This document shows positions 49,576 to 62,600 of a DNA stretch of 64,000 bases, one piece after another. The position numbers and the translations under genes were made by a program. The stretch is from contig JAFBJZ010000946.1 in the NCBI GenBank assembly GCA_016785225.1, positions 496,001 to 560,000 on the forward strand, written 5' to 3'. The notes beneath the pieces are model-generated. The model saw only the letters and a list, made by a program, of their open reading frames with translations. It had not been told where the DNA came from and did no database searches. Each line of letters opens with the position of its first letter. The stretch's first letter is position 1. Source of the stretch: Psettodes erumei (lineage: Eukaryota; Chordata; Actinopteri; Pleuronectiformes; Psettodidae).

Positions 49576-52500
49576 ATGAACATACAGAGGTCAAATCCAA
49601 TTAACATTTCACGTTATGGGAGATCGCGACACAAATCGCACGATTTCGAAGAATTATCTTGCCTAAGGACTACAGAGTCGCACCAGAGTTTCAGCCCCAA
49701 CCTCGGGTCCCCCAGCCCGCCGGAGACCCCGGACTCCTCGCACTGTATCTCGCGCATCGGGGACTACCTTTTGCTGGAGCCACTGGAGGGAGACCACGTC
49801 TTCAGAGCTGCCCACCTGCACAGCGGAGAAGAGCTCGTATGTAAGGTTAGTGGGCTGCACGGCACAGTCGTCCTACCTTTGTTCCCAAATAGTTCACTGA
49901 GGTCCACGCTCGCCACCTTTTGCGTTGCAGCTGCCATTCATGTGGCAATGCAATGGCTTTATTTCACAGTGCATCGCCCCCCCCCCCGAATTAGTGACAC
50001 ACGGCACGCAGCTAGGCGCAGAGTTGCTGTCCGTGCGACGGCTATTGCAGCAAGTCCACCCCCTCGCAAACGTTTTTAATAATTGCTTGAATTGTAAATA
50101 GAGAGCTGGCAGAGCCGCCTAATGGAAAAAGTGAATGGGGCGAGCTGCGTGGTTTGCATTGCATGATGTAACGCTGACAAAGGAGTGAGTAACCACGCAC
50201 ACACTCCTCTCAGCGCCGTTCCGCTATAGCCACGGCTTCTCTCGTCCATAGTGCAATGCTGTAATCATGTTATTTCACTCTTGGCTTTATGTTTGGTGTA
50301 TAAGCACAGTTCTGTTGCGCCTTTGGCACCAGATATCAGTAACTGAAATCTTCTGAGGACATTTGGGGTTTTTTTTTTTTAGACTAAAGCACACAAGGGT
50401 AGGGAACTTTACAAGTTCAGCCAGCTCCTGTGACATTGGCTCCAGCATTGACCTCTCCAACCAGAAGAAATAAACCACTATTCCCTTAAGGTTGAGGACG
50501 ACCTCGTGGCCTTTCCACACCATTTATAGCCTGTATTGACTTTCGTATATAACTGATTATACATGCAGCGGGGTTGACCCCAAGGTACAGTACATTCCAG
50601 CTTCAAAAAGGCTTAAGTGGCTTGATGAATTGAGATGATATTTACCCGCACCGTTGAACTCATAAGGCATGACATATTCAATGATCTGTACCTTTTGACT
50701 TGAGATAATGTTTCGTCACGGCAATAACCGATTAATGGCCTTTGGCACAGCCCGTGAGCTAACTGCTGTTTGACCCCATCTGCTTTGTGCCGGTCAATCG
50801 CGCTCCCGGGATTGATCGCTCCTGCCGAGCTGGAAGCCGAGGTCACAATTTAAGATCCGGAGAGCCGTGGGGTGTGTTTGTGTTGACTGTGAGCTGAGGA
50901 GCCCCCCTCACCTGAACTGGTTGTACTGAAAGTCAATTGGGGGGGTTACTATGGAAACAAAAAAAAAAAAAAAGGACAGTGCAACCCCGGGCTGCAGCAC
51001 ACGACCGTGCACCAACACGGTGCTTTCATTTTGCCTCTGTGTAACCTTCGTCCCTCTGCCAAAAGATTAAACACAAGTCTGGTGTCACAAGAATGTGGTA
51101 GATTGCTCACATTTTGGTTAGATTTTGCTTAATTAAAGGGCAATTTGAAGCTCTTTCAGTCGGATTTAATTGTGTGTCTCCACAGTGGGAAAAGGAAAAA
51201 ACTGACTGTTTGGCAGATGTTCTCACCCTAAGATCTTGACACCGAAACAACCTAATGAGATAGTTGCGCTCATAAGTCACTCCAGATAAGGGAAAAATGC
51301 AGCTAATTGGCTAGAATGCAGACTGTAAGCATAAATGTTTCCTGTGATTGCAGGTTTTTGACATTGGCCAATACCAGGAGTCACTGGCGGCCTACTTTGC
51401 CCTGGGCCAGCACCAGCATATTAACCAAATCCTGGAGATCTTGCTGGGGGAGACGCGAGCCTACGTGTTCTTTGAGCGAAGCTATGGCGACATGCACTCT
51501 TTCGTCCGCACCTGCAAGAAGTTGCGGGAGGACGAAGCTGCCAGACTCTTCTATCAGATAGCCTCGGCCGTGGCACATTGCCACGACAACGGACTGGTCC
51601 TCCGCGACCTCAAACTGAGGAAGTTTGTCTTCAAGAACGAGGACAGGTGAGTTCTGCAAAGAAGAAGAAAAAAAAAAGTAGCCTCCGTGGAGTGTTTACT
51701 GTGGTATGTGGCATTTCTTTCCACTCACCTGCACATGTTGTGTGTGATACGGCAACAGTCGAGCCGTCTGTGTCATATCTCAGCTTACACGGGGGGGGGA
51801 TAGTGTAAGCTGAGACAATACGAGACTGACATGCCTCTCCCAGATGTTACGCACGCTACAGGAAACACAAGCCCTTTGTGTCTCCCTCGGGTTATTTTTG
51901 CGCGCGTGGTTCGGTAGTGGGTACGTGATGCGCGTTTGTGAGATCGCGGCAGGTAAAGGTAATCCAACCCGTCTGTTGAGCCCAAAAAAGCACGAGCAGA
52001 GAAGTTACCGGGGCGAAATGTTGCACGACGGACGATCTGTTCAGCTGAGCTTGTGGCCACCGCTGCACTTCTGTAGCGGTCGACAGGCGCACAGTACAGG
52101 TTTGCTGACCCCCGGTGGCAGCTATTGAAAACTACACCTTTGGAATCCTGGCATCTGTTGCCACAGCAACCTGAGGGCACCCTTTTTTTTCTCCTTTCCT
52201 TTTTTTTCTCTTTTTTTGATTAATTAAGAAATATAAATTTCAGCAGACGCTGATCCACGTGCAAAACATTTTATTACTCTATCGCCCTGGCTTATGTCAT
52301 CGCTAACCATAAAAACCAGCGCTAATGCAAAAGTTTTTGCAGTCTTCACTCCGGCCAACTCCTGTCCGACACCCCGTGGCAGAGGCACAGGCTGCGCCTC
52401 GTTGCCCTCTGTCTGAAAGGGTGACATCATTCGCTGGCGCTTACTGTGGAAAAAGGGAAGTCGAGCCGCCTCGCATATTCGGTGCCGGGTCCAATGACCT

Positions 52501-54468
52501 TGAATGTCACACCAGACAGCTCATAGGCTGCGATGTCGAGCCCCTCCCCTCCAATCCCTCCCATTAAATGATTGATGCCGGGGGAATTTTAAGAGCGATG
52601 GTGCGGGACAGTATTGGGTCGCGTTTGCGGCGTAGCCCGCCGAGAGTCCTCTTACACCCTTTCAGCCCTCTCGTCCGCTCGTCTCCGCTCCCCTCGGGTC
52701 CGGAGACGCTGTTCTGGCTCGAGCCCAAGCGAGCGAGCGACAAACGAGCGAGAAGGGGGGGGCGAGACCAGATCACAAAGGGATACCCGAAACAAGCCTG
52801 CACTGCGTGTCTTGGCTTCCTGACCCCGAGCTGCTGCCGTCACCCCCTCCCCCCAGCAGCCCATTAAAATAGCAGTGGTCAAAGGTTGGCTTCGAGTGGT
52901 GTCCAGCGCCGCACAGTAGAGTCGCCTAAATGTGGCCTCCTGCACAAAACTCACGAAAAAACTGTAGGAGCACACACTACATCCTGCGTAGCCGAAATAA
53001 GGAAAAGTGCGACTACAATAAAAGAGAATAAAAGGGCTAATTCTTTTTTTGTGTATGCGTGCTCCTAAGCCCCCCTTAACTATAATTGCAGGCTTGCACA
53101 CGTCCTCCAAATAAGCTGTTACCCAGGCATCATTTTGCTGTATTTAAATGAGCACGCGCGCTCTTCATCTCACAGAGGAACAATGGGCGTTTGGCTCGAC
53201 AACAGAATTTGACTGATGTGAAAAAGCAAAAAAAAAAAAAAAGGCCTGAAGCGCTGTAACGAAGGGAGGCTACTATGCCGAAGATGAACCGCGGCGGGTG
53301 GGTTATGAGAAAGTGCACGCACGTGCCCCAGATAACAAAAAAAAAAACTGCTGCGTACTCTCTGCAAAGCCCCCACCCGCCACAAGCGACTCTTACCGCG
53401 CACGTGGAAAAATGCTCTCGCCCGAGCCTCTCGAGATACTTTGGCGACAACGCTCCTGAACAACCAGGCTGCTTTTATCAGCACTGATGGAGGGGGGGGG
53501 GTCATAGCTGCTGTCATGGGTTTTAGATAAGCGTGCGGGTGGATCCTGTTGTTGAGCAGGAGGGGGGATCCACAGATTCTCCCTGTGAAAGGGTTCAGTG
53601 CGTGAAACTTAAGATGATCAGCCACCCGTAATTGTGTTTCTTTTGAATCGCGGCGGTCCCTCTGAAAGCCCATTTGTACGTCGATGCTTTTCGGTCCGGG
53701 GCTTTTATCCGAGTGAAGGGAAATGTCAAACGTAAGCCCGGAGCATTATGTGCTCTACTTCCTCTGATATCCAAAAAGCGACGGATCTAAAACACTTAAG
53801 ATGTCCATCAGAGCCAATTACCCCACTTGAGTGTCCTTTGTATATTTGTACTTTTTTAGTTATTCGGCAACCAAGCGTTGGAGCTGTGCTCGTGGTTATC
53901 ACTTAATAACATACACATTATGAGATGATCCTTATGTTGACTGCGCATTTTTTCTTTTCTTTTTTTTTTCCCCCATCTCCCGTTTCCAGAAGCCTCGTGA
54001 AGCTGGAGAGTCTCGAGGACACGTACATCCTGGACGGCCACGACGACACCCTGTCAGACAAACACGGCTGCCCGGCCTACGTGAGCCCCGAGATCCTCAA
54101 CGCCAACGGCAGCTATTCGGGGAAGGCGGCTGACGTCTGGAGTCTGGGCGTCATGCTTTACACCATCCTCGTGGGGCGCTACCCCTTCCACGACGTGGAG
54201 CCCAGCTCGCTGTTCAGCAAGATCCGCCCGGGGCCACTTCAACGTCCCCGAAACGCTCACGCCCAAGGCCAAGTGCCTGATCCGCTCCATCCTCCGCCGG
54301 GAGCCCGCCGAGCGCCTCACCTCGCGGGAGATACTGGAGCACCCCTGGTTCGCCTCCTCCGGGGCGCCGGGCGGAGGCGCGGCGGCGCACGGCAGGGGGG
54401 AGAGGGAGCAGGAGCAGACGGTGCCTGAGGTGAGCATGGAGGAGGAGCTGGAGCAGTTCTTCAGCTGA
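49576..54468 (+). CDS. trib2: Tribbles pseudokinase 2, 3 coding exons, with one frameshift in the last exon
   Basis: Tribbles proteins are pseudokinase scaffolds that bring substrates such as C/EBP factors to the ubiquitin ligase COP1 and bind MEK. Coding exons are 49576-49845, 51354-51646 and 53990-54468. The N terminus (RYGRSRHKSHDFEEL, QSFSPNLGSPSPPETP) is that of TRIB2, not TRIB1 or TRIB3. The pseudokinase core keeps the beta-3 lysine (ELVCKVFD), has LRDLKLRKF in place of the HRD loop and SLE in place of DFG, and then GCPAYVSPEIL and ADVWSLGVMLY. The C-terminal tail has ILEHPWF (MEK site) and EQTVPE (COP1-binding pattern), ending QFFS. One extra C within 54227-54229 shifts the frame after FSKIR. 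The conserved sequence continues in the next frame to the TGA at 54466. Ignoring that base the product is about 346 aa; human TRIB2 is 343. Confidence 0.93.
49846..51353 (+). other. trib2: trib2 intron 1
   Basis: A 1.5-kb phase-0 intron with donor AAG|GTTAGT and acceptor GATTGCAG. It holds short C, T and A runs and no recognised gene. Confidence 0.9.
51647..53989 (+). other. trib2: trib2 intron 2
   Basis: A 2.3-kb phase-2 intron with donor CAG|GTGAGT and a strong pyrimidine tract before the TTTCCAG acceptor. A moderately CpG-rich block lies at about 52.6-52.8 kb, but no coding unit was recognised. Confidence 0.9.
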
Positions 54469-55123
54469 GCGAAGAAACCGCCAAGCACAAAACGGGAGGA
54501 GTCCGCCACGGTCAGCTCGCCACGCTCGCAGCAGAGCCACAAAAAAAAAAACAAAACAAAAAAAAAAAAAAACCCCGACACAACAGTAGTTTAGAGATTA
54601 ATAGGTGAACGTTTGTCACTCATAATAAAGGTGTTTCCATCCTGTTTCCTCCTCCATCATTTCATGGAAAACCTTGAGCCCGGCATGACAAATGGCATCT
54701 ATACGTCACCTGGCGACGCACCTCCGCCGCCGCCAGACATGCAAGTTGCAAACAATGTAGCAGATGTTCTTCTTTTTTTTTTGGGATCCGTTTCGTTTAA
54801 TGTGGTGCTCATACAAGTAGACACGCTCACCAATTTTTGACACTATGGAAAGCATGAAGGGACATAAGAACACGGGATACCAAGGAGAACAATTCAAAAC
54901 TGAACTGCCACGTCGCGACCCGCCTCTTACAGATTCTGTTTGGTTCTCCTCGTCATAGCTTTAGGGTGGGGGGAGGGGGAGGGGGAGTGGGAGTGGGGGG
55001 GGGCACCGCTTTTCTCAGCCGCAGCCCCGGGTTACGGAAAGTCCAATCCCGACAGTCCGTTGTTAAGATACAGCAAAGGCCTGGGATCGCCGGATAAGGA
55101 AACGGAGCAGCGTCGGTTTCGCC

Positions 55124-55172
55124 CCATCATCACCATTGTCATCATCATCATCATCATCATCATTATCATCAT
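55124..55172. repeat. (ATC)n microsatellite
   Basis: An ATC/ATT triplet array in the putative trib2 3' UTR. Confidence 0.9.
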
Positions 55173-55636
55173 GTTTGACTTTGTCTCACGGTTCAGTTCA
55201 GTCATCTCTCACCGTCGGTCACAAAAATTCCCTTCGTTTTTCGGCGATTTGTATGTTCCCGCCTCCTCGGTCTCTTAAGCCTTTACCACAATTCATTCTT
55301 TTTTTTTTGTTTTTTGTGTTTTTTTTAGTCGCATTACTCATAAACCAGCGTTCTCGTTCGTTTTGCTTTTCTTCAGCCGTTCCGGCCCCGGTGTCGCTGC
55401 TGCTTTCACGTCACTCCCTGAACCTCGACCCTTAAACCTTTTTTTTTTTTTTCTTCTTCTTCTTGGTAAGCCTCCGAAACGCGGCGTCGCGCACTTGATG
55501 CATTGGGTGAACGGACTGAGTCCACCTCTTTAATAAAAAAAATAAAGAAATAAAAAATTAGCTTCCTCTTATTTAAATCCATTCTTCAGTTGTAGGAGCG
55601 AGAGCGTAACGTTTATTTAAATTGTAACAGCTATAC

Positions 55637-55638
55637 AA

Positions 55639-55669
<31 letters not shown>

Positions 55670-55682
55670 GAAATATATATAT
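55637..55682. repeat. (AT)n-rich tract
   Basis: An AT dinucleotide run followed by ATAAATA-like sequence in the putative trib2 3' UTR. Confidence 0.9.
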
Positions 55683-56493
55683 TTAAAACTACATTGCAGG
55701 GTTTTTCTTTATTCAGAGATTCCTTTTTCATGTATGATGTAGGCAATATCTTGACACAGGACAGGCACAGAGGGAAGGTCTGTCTGAAGTTTTTAAGAAT
55801 ACACAAGATCTTCTGTGCCAGTATTCCTGTGCCCCGACAGCCCACGCCACCCCCCTTTTTTTTTTCTCCTCTCTTTTTCAAAAAACTTGACGCGAGACAT
55901 TCAGCGATAGTATTGCTATGACCTGCTCACTCCAGGACCTCATGTTAGTTAGGTTTTTTTTTTTTTTCTACTGCCTGCGTAGGTTTCTGTGAAACGACCA
56001 TGCTCGGAATGGGTACCGGTGGACACGTTTCTCGTCGTATCTCAATGTTACTTGAATTTTGTGTTTTTAATCTAGTCATTGGCATGTGCCCCATGAATGC
56101 TATAGCCTGCCAAGTGGGTGGGGGTGGGGGTGGGGGAGAGAAGGATTTTTTTTTTTTTGGGGGGGGCAGAGAGGGAGGGAGGGGAGGGGGGTGCTTGTTT
56201 TTTAAGAAAAGTTAAAAATATGAAAATTCTCAATTTGCTACTTTTCTGAGTTGCTTTTCAATAAATAAAAAAAAACAACAACCCCACAACTATTGCTTTT
56301 ATTGTTTTTGTAGACTGAGCTACCTTTTTATTTAAGTTCTGATTTGGTGCTAATGTTTAGTCCTTTTCGTTTCATGGAGGGGGGTGGTGCATGGTGGGAT
56401 ATCTGCCTCAGATGTTCTGATTGTAACGTAACAGATTCTGGTGTTTTGTCCAAATTTATTCAGTAAATAAATTGTGAACTGCTATTTGACTAT

Positions 56494-56520
56494 TTTCTTC
56501 TTCTTCTTCTTCTTCTTCTT
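56494..56520. repeat. (TTC)n microsatellite
   Basis: A TTC array of nine units, directly after an AATAAA at 56466-56471. Confidence 0.92.
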
Positions 56521-56640
56521 TCCCTTCACGTGTGAAGTGAAAGCTACTGGTAACATGCAGCGTCCCACCGGAGCGTAAGCATGACCTGTTCTTTTGGTCC
56601 GCCACACCTAATAAAACCTCAGACTGTTCGGTAAATTAGT

Positions 56641-59600
56641 TTCACGTGGCTTGTGTGATGCTCATTATGCGCACATTAATATCTACTGAGTGGTCAGTGA
56701 CATCTTAATTAAGAAAACACATTTTTACCGCTGCCTTTGCAGCGGCGTTCGACGAGAAGGCCTGTCGTCCCCAGGCCGCGGCTAAGTGATTCCGGCTCTG
56801 TGATGCAGCCATAAATAAAATAATTATTTTTCACTTCCAGTGCACTCTCAGCCCTGACAAAAGCACTCCCCAGTTCATCATGAGATTGCAATCGCCGGCT
56901 AGACTTGAATGGGTTCCAAATGGCCGAGGCGGAAAAAAAAAAGCGTTCGCCCCTCCTGAACCGCGCCGTCAGCCCCACTTCATCGAAATGATGACATACA
57001 CGAGGTACTAGGGAAAAGCTCTTTAGTCTAATAATTTTCCTTGTGGCACTCTCACGAGAGAGCCACAACTACAGTCTTTTCATTGTAGCTCTGTGGGCCG
57101 AGCTGACCCTCTCTGGCTCCACTGACCTCATCCTGCCTCCGAGTCCCTCTGAGCAAGAAAATCACTTCAGTCTCCATTTGTTCACATTTGTTGTATGTGG
57201 ACCAACATCTGTGCGTGCGTGCGTGCATGTGCGCCCACAGCTCTTCCTCCTGTCATGTTCTTGCAGGGTAATCCAGATTAAGGTTGCATCTATCAGACAA
57301 GGCACACAGCTGCTGCTACAGCCCAAACTCTCACTCTCATCTCACCACGCCGGAGAGGATGAAGGAACGTCCTACGGCACACAATCGCAATTTAAAAAGT
57401 CATGGGTCATCGCTCAACAGCACCCACTGGTAGTTTGTTGCGGCACCCTTTGGCATTCGTTGGTTGGGAAGACGCTTTGTGCTGCATGGAAATACAGGCC
57501 CTGTCGTGGATCGTGGACGGCTTACCGCGCTGCTGCGTTCTGATTTTCAGGAGCGTCGCTGGAGGATAGCATCTTGCTGTCATGCGAATAACGGCCGCGG
57601 GGACACGTGTGTTGGGCTGAGAGCGGGGTGGAAAGGTGATTGCCCCGATAAACTTGAGCTTGTGGATGTTAGCCTGACCTCTAGTGGCAGCAGAAGGGGA
57701 AGAGGTGGTCGAAATACCTCGGTGGAAAAACATTTCATTAAAAGTGATCGTCGTGCAATCGAGACTGCGTTGACTAAAAGCACAGAATATTGGCTGCGAA
57801 AAAAGAATCAAAAAGTAATTATCCTCACTGTGCGCCATTCATTGTAAGAGTGATAAATATCGGATATATGATACTGATGCGTTGAATGTATTTTCTTTTA
57901 AACCACCCTTTGTAAATTGTTATTAAATCATTCCTCAATAAATCATGTATAAACTAAAGGAGCAACGCTTGGGTTTGTGTCTGTAAAACGTCAATGTGCC
58001 CCGCCTCACAAGTGAGATCACTACCTGAAACCTCCCACCTCAGCCACGCACAGCCCCAGTCATCATGATAACCACACCCAAGACATTATATCACCACCCT
58101 TTCACCAGCAAACCCGCCCTTTTCCCTCCAAACAATCACCCGAAGAACAAAGAGAGAGGATATGAGCGCAACAACTGACTTTATGACCTCTATTTCACTT
58201 CAGCACTGAACGCTATGTTTCTCCGATGGCCTTTTGCATGTTTATTTGTTACATTTTATTAGAGTCCTCTCTTTAGTACCTAAAGAGGAGAAATCCCTGA
58301 GTATTTTCTATCCTCCTTCTGCATCACACTTGCTCTCTCTTTTTAGCTTTTAGATTCATTACAAAGGCCCCTATAATTTGACCTCTGACCCTGCAGAAAC
58401 TGGTTGCAGGCCAGAATTCATTAATTTAACCATTAACATTTACAATTGCAGATTTAATTGATCACTAAGAACCATTTATCAGTTCTTTGACAACATTTAC
58501 GATCGTTGCCCAACTATGGCTGACGGCTTATTAGCCTTTACTGATGACTTTGATATATTTATATATATATTTATATATTTATTTTCCACAACTTGGTAAT
58601 GAAAAAGTTGCTCTTATTCAAGGGTGTAGGTGTAGGGTGTAGGTTATCCATGATGCAGCTGGATAACATCTTTCATTAATCTGCCTTGCCGACAAAATGC
58701 CAAATTCTCTCAAACCCCACGGCTCCAGTAACAACGGTCTCAAGCCCATTTTTTAACGAAATGTTGTGCAAGTAAAATCTTATTAAAACTAAGATGAACA
58801 ATGACTTCAGTGAACACAGCGGTGGCAAACAGCACTGCTGTTTCTATTTCGATTGAATGCCAAGAAGGCCAAGAACTGCAGACAGCCACATTTAATCCCC
58901 CCCCGCCCCTGCCTGTTGACAAGAAGATTCATCTCATGTTTACACTATTCAGTTTACAGTGGCATTTCCACAATCTGTCAAGCTGACGGTGAAAGCTGTC
59001 GACATTCACAAACCATTTCAGGACTTAGAAAACACACTAAAAACGCCTCAGACTCTGGTTCGGTTTGAGCTAAATAATTGATGTGTGTTGTAACTATTTG
59101 TAACACCAGGACAGTGCCTTAGCCGTTCAGTTAAGGGGGAAACCGGTGAAAGGAATTTAATTTTTTCCCCCCTTTTGTGGCATTTTAATGTGCTTATGTG
59201 ATGTCCTTGACTTTCTCACAAGCATACTGTCTGGAAGTGCTCCATTAATGCTAAATGGAAGATTAACCTCATAGAAAAACTTGTTTTTTTAGTTTTGTCT
59301 CACATTTCAAATTCAAGTGGTGTTATGTTACGGCGGCGCTGCTGGTTCCAAAACATGTGCAGTTTCGCAGCCCTGCGAAAATCCTGCCGTCACAGTAATC
59401 TTCTTTCGCAATCCAATCTCTATGGAGCTTAATATTAGTGTCAGATAACAGATTTAGGGAGGAAATACTGTGGGCTGTTTTCTCAGATGAATGGGACAAA
59501 TTAATAATACTATCTCCCCACAGTGGGGGCTAGATAGACCAAAGAGTCTCAAAGCTGTCAAATGGATGAATTCCCTGTTATTATTTCCCCCCACATTTAA

Positions 59601-62600
59601 GGGTGCAGAGTCGAACAGGCAGACTTTTCTTTACACGGTCGCCGGCTTTGCTCGAGGATGTCGAAGGAACGCTAGTGTTCGTTAAATTTTAACCTCGACT
59701 GCATCGCCGTCCTGCACTGGAGATGATGCTCATGTCAAGATGCTTATTCAGGCTAAATTAGCATCCAGGAAAGGTGACCAAGCAAACTTACTTTGGGAGC
59801 AGTTTAAAATGGAGTTATATCCCCACATCCCCTGATGTCTACTCATATGTGTGTGCACGTGTTTCCTTGGCTGCATCCAATTAAAATCAATATGGGAATT
59901 AAGTCAGTAGTGTCATTATGTTTACCCAGAAGCAAGGGGAGGAGAAACAGTGATTCACCCTATTATGTCATGTTTCTGTATTTATGTAATAGTATTCTGT
60001 CAGAGCAGGGAACCAGAGAATTATGTCTTGCACTGTCGCACTCACTCCTCATTTACTCCTCGATTCCTCAGCAGGAATATAAGTATTCTGCAATTCAATT
60101 AACTCAGCCTGAGATCCGTTTCGATTTTATGTAACTCAGGGGAACAACCTCGCTGTCTCAGAGGGCTGAAAGTTTTTCTGTGTTCCACCGAGCTGCTCCA
60201 ATTAAGGTTAATGGCGTGGTTGTGTAACGATCCTTCGACAACAAGGCCCTTTCCAAACACTACTGCTATTGTATCTGGGCTTTGGCAGGATGCAGGCGTC
60301 CCCCAGTGGAGCCAGCAGGCTATAAAGGTGCCTCAGTGAGCCGGTCCCCAGGGCACGGCAAGGTGCACATGGGTGCCCTTGGGTGTTCTGGCAGCAGAGT
60401 CCTGTGGCAGGGCACCAAAGAAAGCACACAGACAACAGATGGACTCTGTTGTCTTTCACCCAGCCATGAAGCTGCTGCTTGCTCTCAGGTTACAAAACCC
60501 ACTGAGCAGCAGAAACGCAGAGAAGCCTGTGACTCAGTCAGGTGGAGAATGTGAGTCATGTGTGTACTTATTGCTTTATAATGTCAGTGATCAACAAGCA
60601 GTATAGTTAAAACAGTATATGAAAACAATTGATTTTAGTTTGTTAGTGCGGCAAATGTTTTTCTTAATCTAGACTGATGTCACATTATGTATGTTCCAGC
60701 TCTCTATAGTGTACATGCAGTAAATGTTCTTCCTGAGTGCTGCAACAATGGATTTTAGGTAATTGCTTTCAACACTAGATGGTGCTCAGCTACAGAGTTT
60801 ACAGGCAGAAGCTGTTAATAGATGATGCGGGGCAGTTTTCATGACATATTCCTCAAAATGCAAAATCTAGTTTCCTATGTATCGGTGTACTTGCTGGAAA
60901 CAGGGAGGTCTCATTTAAAGACAAATACAATATATGGCATATTTATATGTATATTTCTATGATTAATTAAAAGAAATATTTGATAGAAATCATGGCAGAG
61001 GTGTTGTCTTTACGTGAGTGTTCATGCAATTAAAATCACCTTTAATCCATGCAAAAATTGTGTTGTTTTTCTGTTCACTGATAACTTGATGTCAGATCTT
61101 ATCTTTTCTCAAAATAAGCAATAATCAAACTTTTGAAATAAAGAAAAAGCTCCATACTTACTATCTATGAAGAGTGTAGCAGTTAAAGCCTCATATAATC
61201 TTATTCGTTTCTGTGTGGGTGTGGTTTGATCAGATTAGATTGACAGCCACCTGGCAGCTCGAGCAAACAACCCACCGATGCTAAATGCTGACTGGTGCAT
61301 GTGAGTGCAGTCTGTGACATCATTATTTTTCTCCGCTCACCGCAAACCGGTGAAAAGTCAGGAACACTGATGCAAAAATCCCTCATGTGAAATAATCAAA
61401 TCCATTCTAACAGATTATTCCGTCTGCAAGTAAAACCCCGTCGCTCATAGCAAGAAGCTGTTTAAGAGGCTTTAAGGGCCTTTAACCTGCTCGGCTACAA
61501 ACACACTAGAGGAACATGGCCCGATCACCTTCTTTTAAGTGACTATGCAGTGGAAACCATGACGGTGTTAATCTGGTAATTAACTCTTAACAAGCCATTT
61601 TGTATCAGTTTACACCCAAGGAAGCGTGAAAAGCCCTTATGCTTTTAAAAATCATTCAGCCCAGTGAATAACAGTATATTACACTCCAGGGAGCCAGGAA
61701 GTCACGGGTGTGTCAGGCCTCCCATACAGTCGCAGGAAATAGAAGAGCTCCAATTAAGTGCTCGGAATATTTTTATGCAAGTCGTACTCGTATTTGACAC
61801 ATTACCCTAAAATGTTTGTTTTTGTCTCGTGCTGCCCCAATTATCTGGTCAGTAAACAGCATAATCAGAGCCTCAAGATGACAGAGTAAATTGGAGAGTG
61901 GTCTTGCATGCTGTCTTTGCTCTTCACACTCTTTTGTCAATATCCAATTATCCTCTCTGTTGCTTTCGCCACTGATAGCGCGCGACTTAAAATAGCTTTT
62001 TGGGGCATTGTTTTCTAATTGCAACAATCCAGAGTGACTTGTCGCATTGATCAACCATTAATGGCTTTAAACGGAGTATAGGCGCGGGTAGGCCGCAGCA
62101 GAAGCGAGATCACGGTACAGCTTCTCACAGGGTTTCTGCAAAACATACCTACACACACACACACACACAAAACATGGCTTAATGCAGCAACAATGCTACA
62201 GTGAACTGTTTCATTGGCCCTGACGTGTGGGTGGTATAAGCACTGTGCATATAAGGACAACTACTCTGACTGCAGATAAAGAATTTTTATGTGCCCGAAC
62301 ACTAAACCTCATACAGCAATTACTGGAAACCCAGTCCTCTTGAGACCCCAGGCATGTGTGAACCTATAAGCATGGCAGGAATCGTTTGTGGTAATTACCT
62401 CCACTTGGTCAAGGACATTGTGTTTGTTTCACTGCCGATCATCTTTATTTGCAACTAAGATGTATGTGACCTCGTCTATTGACTTTACTGTATGGGTAGG
62501 GATTCTGAAAGATACCAAATGTAATTGTGCTTCATGATAAAAAACCCAAAGTGCTCAGCATATTTTCAATAGCCACTTGTATATCTGCTAAACAGGTGAT

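Larger units (their letters stand above)
54469..56640 (+). other. trib2: trib2 3' UTR (extent inferred)
   Basis: The DNA after the trib2 stop is T-rich and AT-rich and has no coding signal, as expected for the long 3' UTR of this gene. AATAAA signals lie at 54624, 55532, 56260, 56466 and 56610, so alternative polyadenylation is possible. The last two fit a transcript end near 56.5-56.64 kb. An (ATC)n tract, an (AT)n tract and a (TTC)n tract lie within it. Confidence 0.5.

Noticed and set aside
53925..54428. Uninterrupted 167-codon frame as the true trib2 C terminus
   Set aside because: After FSKIR this frame loses all Tribbles similarity, while the +1 frame keeps the kinase tail, MEK and COP1 motifs and a matching stop.
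49576..54468. TRIB1 or TRIB3 as the identity of the third gene
   Set aside because: The N-terminal RYGRSR and SFSPNLGSPSPPETP segments and the tail arrangement are those of TRIB2.
57043..57543. 166-codon open frame downstream of trib2
   Set aside because: No recognisable domain, no splice-linked exons and no promoter motifs; overlaps another unrelated frame.
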